Assembly: GCF_910596095.1 (NCBI RefSeq)
Contig: NC_056535.1
Coordinates: forward strand, 8,225,501 to 8,289,500
DNA: 64,000 nucleotides
Source of the DNA: Thunnus maccoyii
Lineage: Eukaryota > Chordata > Actinopteri > Scombriformes > Scombridae
Direction of reading: 5' to 3'
This document shows positions 56,606-64,000 of the stretch, in pieces. The notes under the pieces were generated by a model. The model ran no database searches, was not told where the DNA came from, and saw only the letters and a list, made by a program, of their open reading frames with translations. The position numbers and the translations under genes are program-made. Positions within the stretch are counted from its first letter, which is position 1, and each line of letters begins with the position of its first letter.

Positions 56606-58637
56606 GTGCAACCATTTACTGCATACTGCCGTTAGAAACCGAGTACAGTTAGATGATAATTGGCCTGTTCAGCCACTGTCTGTAATCAATACAACACACA
56701 TTATTAGACTGTAAACCATTAATCAAACCAATAACTAATAGCAGTCAATGTCAGACAACCTTATTATACTCTAGCAGCTACCTGCTGTTTCTGTAGTGGT
56801 GACAAAATGTTAAAAAATATACATATTAGCAGTTTGAATTAAACTGAAGCTCCCTGCACTCTCCGGGGAAATATTACATCTAATTCCCTTTAAGAAATAT
56901 GACATATTAACAATTCCTACATAACTGTAGAAACACAAGATAAAAAGGTGTCATGTCAACAGTCTTCTTGTCAATTTGGCATCAATATAATCCATAAAGA
57001 TAGACTTTATTTCCATACAAACTTTACATTTTGGATTTTTTCTACCAGCCTCCGTTGTTTAGCTGTGCTATTTTAGTGGCAAAGACTGTGGGAATGAGAG
57101 GCGAACCATTTAAAAAATGAAGATTTCTCACTAAAATACGTGCTGGCTGGTGGATCAGATACATGCCAACTTAAACACAGACTCATAACGCTGTTAATTC
57201 ACAATCTATCGTGTGTGTGACAGAGTTTTTTTTCAGCTGTTACCTTAGTAACTACCCGGTTTGCTGCTTCCCGTTTGGTGCTGGAGAGATATATGCGCAA
57301 ACGGTAAGAAAATTGTTTTATGACATTGTTTCCTTTGTTTATTTCTATGATTTCAACACGGATTTGTTGTTCACAATGTAGCATTACTGGACGTAGTGGA
57401 TAGTGAGTAATGCATCAGAGACGCAGGGTGAGTACCGATCAACATCACTAGAATATGTCATCAAATGCAACAATATGGTTCTTTTGTGTTTTCAAAGTCC
57501 TTGAGCAACAATGAATTCTATGGCATGGAGGCTTAAGCTGTATCAGGCTTTGCCTATGCAGACAATACTTAGTAGGATGAATTCATAGTTGGTTTTTGTT
57601 TTTCTCAGGGGATTTGTTGATAATTAAACTCCAGCCTTCTGCTTTAAGCTGTGGAATACTAATAACAGTGCGTGGGCCTTTTCTTTTTACATGAACATTA
57701 TCTCAGCCATACACCACACAAGACGTTATACACGTGATTCCCACAACAGACTTGTAACTATTTCAGCTAAAATTAGCAATTTAAGCATTACTGTATTAAT
57801 AAAGTAGGAATATGTAAAACAGGTAGAGTGAAAATAATTCAGTCTAAATAAAGCCTTTAACAACGCTTGAACACTGAAGGGATGATTTTATTCACAGATA
57901 CAGGACACACACATTCCCTCAATTAAACACCCAGTGACCAGCACGACATTTGGGGTTCCTATCTTGGTTAGAGCATGCAAAGCATGCACCTCTTGTCTCC
58001 ATCACACATCCCCTATGCCCCCGGTCAAACAAAGCACTGAATGGGCTGTCTGGGAAAGAGGTTTTTCATGCGGGGAAAATAGTCTTTTTATCCACGGGTC
58101 TGAAACTCGCAGCGCTTTCACAAGTATGACTCTGCAAAAATGCCAGTCATTTGCTTTGCAGAATGTCGTTGCAGAAAGCCCCATTAAAATTCAAAGAGCT
58201 CACACCAGACTCATTCTCTCCGTTACCGTTTTTTTTGAATATCTTTCTTTATCAAGCACAAGGAAGCCCCGTGTTAGTGTTTCACAGTGCTTCTACAAAA
58301 CAACACATTAAACAGCTTAATGTTCATTTCAGCCGACAATTAATTTGGCTGGAAAACACTGGAATAACAATAATAATAAGTTAAACGGGGCAGATAATTT
58401 AAAAGATGACAACAGACAGACAAACAGAGGCTCTAATTAGTGTTTATGAGCTTCAGAAATGTGTAGGAAGTGACATAATGTGAGGTGAGACAACACACAC
58501 AAGTGACAAAGCAAATTTCCAGACCACCCGTCAGATTTACAGCTTCATTTTGCATTACACAATCAAACATACACACTTCCCAAGGTCAGCAATATTTGGT
58601 GCTGCATACAAGGGTGTGTATGACGTAGCTACGTGTG

Positions 58638-58690
<53 letters not shown>

Positions 58691-60989
58691 CACAGAGAGT
58701 GAACGGCGGGGCGGGGCACAGCGCTTGCCTGGTCTCAAGGCCCACTGGTCATCAATAATAAAGAGAGTGAGCCTGGGCGGACGAGAGACACAGGTTATGG
58801 CTGACAGACACAGACGGAGCATGACTCTGACTGTGCAAGCTGCCATTTTCCTTCCTGGATTCCCGCTGTAGGTGTTTGGCTGATGGAAGTGTGTCACAAT
58901 CTCTTCAGAGGTGCTGAAGGTTAATTCTCAAGGACAAGGCTGCGGTAATTTGCATCTGCAATCTGTAATGGACACAGCAACACGAGCGGGAAGCTACACA
59001 TCTGACAACAACGGAATGAGATGTATCTCCATTTGTGTGGGCGTTGGTACAGAGATAAGCCTGTCACACCAAAACATGAAAACTATGCAGAACAAAACAA
59101 CACAAAGCAATCCTCACTGCCTGCTAAACACTGTGAGCTACGATCTACAGCTGCTGAATATAACCTTGCTTCCTAAGATGGAATAAACTCTAAAGAAACT
59201 CCTCTACTGACAGGAAGCTCTGCACTCATTCAAGGCCTTTTCATAGATAATGAAATGATTCTGCAACCCCTGCCTGGTGGGGGGGCTCTGTCTATAACAG
59301 GTTGCTCTTATAGACAGAGAGGAAACTCTGCATGGCTGTGTTGCTGCAGAAATTTTTCGCTTTTAGACAAGGACAGAGTCAAGGACGCTCCGTGTAGACA
59401 GAGAGGCTTTGCTACATGAAACGAGGCAAACACACTTGTTCAAATGCCTGCCTTCTGTCATGTGCGTGGTACTATACATGGGCCAGCAAGAAACAGCCGT
59501 GTACGCCCCACCGGTGAAACGAAATGAAAACGGTGATGGGAACATGGGGTGGGGGGAATAGAAGATGAAGATAAGATAGATTGAACAAGAGATAGAGAGA
59601 GTTTGGGAGTGGATGGGAGGAAATAGAGCGTGAAAGCAAGCTGGGACACAGTGACAGAGACAGGAGGAAAGAGAGAGAAGACAGGGGGAGTCCTGTATGA
59701 CTAACAGAAGGGTGTGCCTTAAAACAGAAGGGGCGCATCGCTTTAATTTATCATGTCTTTCAAGCCATGTCCTGGAACAAGCAAGGGTAGAGAATCTTGG
59801 AGAAAAGGGGTTGTGGAAAAAAAAGTGAAGGAGAGGGCCTTTTATCTAGCCATTAGCTCTTGGTTTGCTGATGGTTTATAAGCTGTATTGATCTGAGAAC
59901 TCTGCCTCTCATCATTTCCTTTCACTAACACGCAAACACACCCACATCCGCGTATGGGTATATATGTACACACGGCTGCATCACAAGAAAACAGACATGG
60001 GGTGGGGCTGTTAGCCTGGACAGCTAGAGGGGGGGAAAGCAGGAGAGCACTGCAATGGCAGCACCCCTCTCATCCCCTCTGATACATTCATGGTGGCTAG
60101 TTGTTGGACAAAGAGTGTGTGTGGGTGTTTGGGAGGTTGTAGGTGAGACAGGAATACTGAGTAGGGGGTTTGTGCTTTGAGGAAAGGCGCCTCAAGAGGT
60201 TGCTCGGGGCAAACAGGGAGGTAAGGACTCGGGTTTTGGTCCCAGGACGAAGTAGGGTGAGGGAGGTGGGGTGAGGTGAAGAAAGGAGAGCAGTATGTCA
60301 TACTGCCCCCCCACCCCACCCTCTCCAAAAGACAAAAAGAGCACAATGCTGGCACTTTGCACCATCCACAGCCATTAACTGTACATGCATACATGCATCC
60401 CTGCAGTTATGGGTATACAGAGCATGCACGAGCATGCACACTGGAACACACAAACACATACCAATGACCCTGCTCATGGACACCCACTTACTGATGGGCA
60501 CGTACACATCCTCTCTGGTTGTGGCATTTGCAGATTCAGAGACACTTGAGCACTGCACATATGCATCTTTCATATCATCACATTAAAATGCACCACTGCA
60601 CCCTGAGCCTGTTTAGGCTGAGCTGACTGCACACATGGGCACTGTGTGACCTGTACACATACACACACACACATACACACACACACACACACTGAACAAA
60701 TGTTCAACCCATACGAGCAGCTGCCCAGAAACAAAAACCCCAAAGTCTCAGCCGTCTGCCGAAGGTGGTGACAAGGAGCCAGGAAGACCCCCACCAGCTT
60801 TTCCCTTCCCAGAACCAGCTGCTGTCACCCTGTCTTTGGGGAAACCGCACAACAACCCCCCATTAATCTGAACCAGAACCCCCTGCTGCAAGACCCAGCC
60901 AGGTCTGTCAAGGCAGGCAAGACGCATTTGTCACTCACCACTCCATTCCCAGAGCATGCAATCTGGTCCAGGTCCAGAATAGCTGACAT
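49540..60989 (-). CDS. ndrg3: NDRG family member 3 (N-myc downstream-regulated gene 3)
   Basis: NDRG proteins have an alpha/beta-hydrolase fold without a working catalytic triad. Mammalian NDRG3 is linked to hypoxia/lactate signalling. Exons 5' to 3': 60939-60989, 55703-55808, 55422-55542, 55072-55134, 54919-54979, 53869-53955, 52881-52937, 52463-52566, 52252-52317, 52108-52159, 51934-51981, 51766-51801, 51616-51667, optional 50280-50318, 49540-49712. The total is 1,116 nt (371 residues) with the optional exon, or 358 without. Recognisable blocks: [65 protein letters not shown] (NDRG3-like), [21 protein letters not shown]-like [11 protein letters not shown] and the C-terminal TMEVSC shared by NDRG1-4. 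The Ser/Arg-rich tail is a likely phosphorylation region. The first exon is discussed separately; an upstream promoter beyond or within 61-64 kb may give a longer N-terminus. Confidence 0.93.
50280..50318 (-). CDS. ndrg3: Optional 39-nt cassette exon of ndrg3
   Basis: Thirteen codons (residues [13 protein letters not shown] across the junction) flanked by an acceptor ending ttacag and donor cag|gtacag. It sits between the GMGY exon and the last exon, and both phases are 1, so it can be included or skipped without a frameshift. Inclusion gives [22 protein letters not shown]; skipping gives GMGY-MPSAG, the commoner NDRG form. Similar LSHLS-type inserts occur in isoforms of mammalian NDRG proteins as I recall them. 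Confidence 0.75.
51211..51236 (-). other. ndrg3: Candidate 26-nt alternative exon of ndrg3 with in-frame stop
   Basis: A strong pyrimidine tract and acceptor (ctgctctttgcag) precede 26 nt that end in TAG immediately before gtgagg. Read in the phase of the GMGY exon it gives MCGTHNPQ-stop. It could create a truncated protein lacking the Ser/Arg tail and TMEVSC, or be a poison exon. A 6-nt in-phase version (donor gtaccc) is also possible. There is no expression evidence. Confidence 0.35.
53030..53230 (+). mobile_element. tRNA-derived SINE
   Basis: Contains a degenerate RNA polymerase III B-box (cattcgactctcggc, about 53122-53136). It is followed by the tail words ctctctctctcgctcc, atttcctgtctct and gtcaaataaaggcg and a short A-rich end, an arrangement I recall from common teleost SINEs. 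It is in the ndrg3 intron between the exons at 52937 and 53869, opposite in orientation to the gene. The tRNA-like head is too decayed to name its parent. Confidence 0.6.
56550..56603. repeat. (CA)n microsatellite
   Basis: Pure CA run of about 54 bases in ndrg3 intron 1. Confidence 0.95.
58632..58687. repeat. (GT)n microsatellite
   Basis: GT run of about 56 bases with one gc interruption, in ndrg3 intron 1. Confidence 0.95.
60654..60692. repeat. (CA)n microsatellite
   Basis: CA run of about 39 bases with one interruption, 0.25 kb downstream (minus-strand sense) of the first ndrg3 exon. Confidence 0.9.
60939..60989 (-). CDS. ndrg3: ndrg3 first coding exon, short N-terminus
   Basis: ATG with A at -3, 17 codons ([17 protein letters not shown]), then a strong donor gtgagtga at phase 0, exactly what the EHDIET exon at 55808 needs. 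A short unique N-terminus joined to EHDIET parallels the MPECWDG form of NDRG4. The usual NDRG3 start (MDELQDVQLTE... ending DFDCQ) was not found in the window and may lie upstream. The exon is therefore probably an alternative first exon. Confidence 0.7.
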
Positions 60990-61249
60990 GTTTTTCCCAC
61001 GCAGGAGAGGAGTGTGTTTTGCTATGTGCGAGTGTGTGCTGGACAGCTTTGAAGATCTCCAAAAGGAGGAGGAGGAGGCGGGAGGGAGCGTTGGTAGAAA
61101 AGGGAGGGATGTAGGGTGAGGCGGCTAGAGCGGCAGCGACAAGGAAGAGAGAGGGAGGAGAAAGACACGGCAGAGGGAGTGAGGAGGAGATGGGTAAATA
61201 ATCTGAATGAAAGCAGAAAAAGGGGGGTGGATAAGATGCAGAGAGAACG

Positions 61250-61271
61250 AGAGAGAGAGAGAGAGAGAGAC
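61250..61271. repeat. (GA)n tract in GA-rich promoter-like region
   Basis: A GA run inside about 500 bp of purine-rich plus strand (61.05-61.55 kb), hence CT-rich on the minus strand, immediately upstream of the ndrg3 first exon. Such CT tracts are common in vertebrate 5' untranslated and promoter regions. The 208-codon minus-strand frame here is a by-product of the repeat. Confidence 0.85.
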
Positions 61272-61546
61272 AGAGACAAGAGGTGGGAAAGAGAGCAGGA
61301 AAGAGACCGAGGGGGAGGAGAGTGAGACTGCAGACTGTGCTTGGTAGTCACAGTGCGTCCGTACATACAGCCACCGGTGCGTCTAATTGGATTGCAGAGG
61401 GTCAGGTGGGTAGGGGGAGAGGGTGGAGCTAGAGGAGAATGTAGAGGAGGGGGGCTAGAGTGGGTGGAAGAGAGGGATGGGTGGGTGAAAGAGGGGTGAT
61501 GGGGTGCAAAGGATGCAGAGGCAGTCCGGGAAAATGGGGAGGCTGC

Positions 61547-61554
61547 TGACGTCA
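61547..61554. promoter_or_regulatory. Palindromic CRE upstream of ndrg3
   Basis: TGACGTCA, the full consensus cAMP-response element bound by CREB/ATF factors, 558 bp upstream of the ndrg3 start codon at 60989. Its distance from the (unknown) transcription start is compatible with a promoter role. Confidence 0.5.
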
Positions 61555-62172
61555 CGTAGTGATACTGATAAAGTGAAGCGAGAGAAGAGAGGAGAAGAGA
61601 GGAGGCTGACTTTGACAGCTCACCCTGGGCTGTGTTCTGCATCAGCAAAATGGCTGCTCACCACTGAGATTTAACAACACCCGTCTCCAGGTTCACTTTT
61701 GCTTCACCTTGCAGAGGGAGAAGAATCTGAATGACCTCAGAGTCTGAATAAGAAATATGAACGGCCTCGATCAGACCCAGTTAATAACTTTCAATACCGA
61801 GAGTGAGTCACTCAGCAGAAATAGCGTAAATCGCAGCAGTATGATACATACCAAAAATAGCTTTGTTTGGCTCCTACTCCTAACACTACTTTATCATGTA
61901 AATCTTCCTGCAGTGCTCCAGTATTCATTTCAGTGTCGACATTTAAAAAGATAGACCTCATCTTCTAGGCTTCCCAGAAAATGAACCCACAACTATTTTT
62001 ATCCAACATTCACAACCCAACATGAAAGGATCTGTTTCTCCTAAACCTCCCTCTGAGTCATTTGATCCACATAGTTTATTGATCTCTGGTTTTCTGCTCT
62101 CCTCTGTCATCTGCACAGCTGCTGGCAGTGCAGGGTGTTACGCCTTTGTTTGAGACAGGCTGCTCCATGCAG

Positions 62173-62226
62173 CCAATGGCACGCAGGCAGACAGCACCGA
62201 TTGGGTGGGATGAGCCTTTTCATTGG
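62173..62226. promoter_or_regulatory. Cluster of three CCAAT boxes
   Basis: CCAAT at 62173-62177 (plus strand) and inverted boxes ATTGG at 62200-62204 and 62222-62226, spaced about 22-27 bp, a spacing seen in NF-Y promoters. I recognise no exon next to it. It could be a distal promoter of ndrg3 or of an unseen gene. Confidence 0.35.
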
Positions 62227-62229
62227 CTA

Positions 62230-64000
62230 GCCAGTGTACTAGCATGCTTGGTTGTAAACTTCCAGTGTTTCTCCTCTAAAATTTCCTTGTCCTAACCCAC
62301 AGAGGGTGCCACTGACACATATGTTATTGTATGTGCATTTGAAGGAAAAAACACTTATTACACAGAGAAGACAAATAATAACTGGCATTTGTTTAAAAAA
62401 AAAGGGGTAAGAATAAAGGATAAAGGGAATAAATATGGATATCAAAAATATGCACTTGGCTTTTTTATATAATATGATGTCACAAGAGAGTAGCATCTCT
62501 AAACCTTTACTTCCATAGACATGCTGTTTGTTAACCAAAGTATAAGGTTTAAAAAAACCCACATGATTACAGTCTATTTTTGTTCCATCTACAGTCATTA
62601 AGTCATCGTGTGTAGATCATGGTGCTCAGTGATTTATGCCAGATTAAGGTGTACATGTGATCGGTCAGCTCATGAGCTAATGGAGATGATGTGTGTGACC
62701 GTACACATGTACACCATTTCCTCAACAGAGCAGGTGCCTCTTTTGTGTCATGCACTGAGTCATCGAGTGTCTCAGCGGGGCTCTGCAGTCTGAGGAGTCA
62801 CACAGGCAGACAGAGACGCTCTGCATAGCTCAGTTCCATGTACAGATCTGCGCAGACCCTGTTAGGATTTAGGGCATGATTTCAATAATTCAGTGATTTC
62901 ATGTTTCTGCATATTAAAATGCATAAGCTTGGGAAAACATTTTCTATTAAACCACCACCGACATGGCCAAATCTCTCTTCATCCTATCGTCCTCTTCTAA
63001 AGGTGGTGACTGAGCTACATCTGTGCAACGCATTACATTTTTTTGATGCTTACGCTTACCTTTAGGACATGCAAACAACAAGAAAAGCACAGCGGACTGA
63101 AAAGACATCATGCAAAGGCAGAGCCCTCCAGCCACACATGAACAGGCTTATGGCACCCTCTGCTGAGCTCAGTGAGGCAGTGACGATTTAAAAAGATGAA
63201 GGCATGACTTGGCAGCCGTTTATCTGAATAAATAAATAGACGGCTTCTTCTTGTCTTTGTGTTGCAAAGGTAGAGGATCGAGGAAAGAAAGAAAGTGGCC
63301 GTAATATCCAACATAATGAAATGTGAGCCTTAATAAGTGATGATGAATAGACTATATGGAAAATACTGTCAAAAATAATACACTCATAGTGGCAAATATA
63401 AACTCAAAACCATTCAGTGACAAACTAAAACATCTTAACCTTTTGCTCTCCACAGCAAACTGCATCAAGTCTAAGATGTTCTATTTTTGCAGTGTACAGT
63501 CAGCCGTTTCCATGTCCATGAAGTATCTCTGTGTGTGTAAGTATGCACTTAAAACACAGCAGCTCCCATGGGTGGAGGAGGCTGACTCACACCTTCCTCC
63601 CCTACTCGCCTCTTAGTGACGTAAGCAAGACATCATAGGGGACATAAGACTGCAGCACCACACCCTTAGGTTGTCCTCTGTGACCCCATTTCACCACCAC
63701 CACCATCATCATCATCATCGTTGTCGTCGTCGCCTCCCTCCCTCTCACACACACCCATGCAGGTGCACAGGGCTTGGACATGACTGTTGCAGTGCCTGTG
63801 GATCGCCTGTGGTGGGAGCTTTAGTAGCGAGGAAGACGGGAGGAGAGCAGCTGGATTCGTCCTCCAGCTGCTGGAATGTCACATCGGCAGCTCGGAGTGA
63901 TGGTGCAGTGGTAAGGACCCCTCCCCCACAACTCATTGCATTCATGGGAAGTCTGCTGCTAATGTCTTGTACTGCATGTGGGCATGTGTCTCTGTACTAC
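62230..64000. other. Terminal region without a recognised gene
   Basis: No protein family is recognised. The last 400 bp are GC-richer and contain a triplet-repeat run, then a purine-rich stretch ending in a possible plus-strand donor (gcagtg|gtaagg at about 63912). It might be an untranslated exon of a gene extending past the window, but nothing more can be supported. Confidence 0.5.
63692..63733. repeat. Compound triplet repeat (CAC/ATC/GTC)
   Basis: Consecutive short runs of CAC, ATC and GTC triplets over about 42 bp. Confidence 0.85.

Larger units (their letters stand above)
55809..60938 (-). other. ndrg3: ndrg3 intron 1
   Basis: A 5.1 kb intron with three long microsatellites (56.55, 58.63 and 60.65 kb) and no further exon that I can recognise. 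The 127-codon minus-strand frame at 60011-60394 and others nearby lack family features. Confidence 0.6.

Noticed and set aside
60011-60394. 127-codon minus-strand frame in ndrg3 intron 1
   Set aside because: Pro/Ser-rich chance frame with no NDRG similarity; the real first exon joins directly to 55808.
61022-61648. 208-codon minus-strand Ser/Leu-rich frame
   Set aside because: A by-product of CT-rich simple sequence upstream of ndrg3; no conserved features.

Overview
This 64 kb window is vertebrate nuclear DNA, almost certainly from a ray-finned (teleost) fish. It holds multi-exon genes with GT-AG introns, many (CA)n microsatellites, and remnants of repeats familiar from teleost genomes: a hAT-like element, a tRNA-derived SINE tail and a truncated L1-type LINE end. 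Four protein-coding genes and one microRNA gene can be read exon by exon. Every exon boundary given was derived by hand from reading frame, splice dinucleotides and family similarity recalled from memory. No alignment or database search was run.

Layout. 1-12.86 kb: no gene recognised; AT-rich with simple repeats. 12.87-28.74 kb (+): a complete myosin heavy chain 7B gene (myh7b), 43 coding exons giving 1,940 residues, with a TATA promoter and an estrogen-related-receptor-type element just upstream. The myomiR mir-499 lies in its intron 18 (19.5 kb). 28.8-41.77 kb (-): trpc4ap, 18 coding exons, 775 residues, tail-to-tail with myh7b. 41.86-42.5 kb: decayed LINE 3' end close to the trpc4ap start. 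42.66-46.75 kb (-): sla2 (Src-like adaptor 2), 7 coding exons, 257 residues, plus a noncoding leader exon. 47.4-61.0 kb (-): ndrg3, 15 coding exons including one optional 39-nt cassette (371 or 358 residues), starting from a short first exon at 60.99 kb. 61-64 kb: GA/CT-rich promoter-like sequence with a perfect CRE palindrome and, further up, three clustered CCAAT boxes.

How it fits together. myh7b and mir-499 form a host gene/myomiR unit that in vertebrates acts in slow and cardiac muscle programmes. The other genes are functionally unrelated: trpc4ap is a ubiquitin-ligase receptor, sla2 a haematopoietic signalling adaptor, and ndrg3 an NDRG-family alpha/beta-hydrolase-fold protein. The myh7b/trpc4ap and sla2/ndrg3 pairs correspond to two neighbourhoods that are separated on human chromosome 20q11 but directly adjoin here.

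I found no convincing new multi-gene system. The best second looks are the myh7b/mir-499 promoter and intronic E-box/MEF2 cluster, an SH3 domain in sla2 lacking the usual ligand-binding tryptophan, and alternative C-terminal exons of ndrg3, including a candidate 26-nt exon carrying an in-frame stop.
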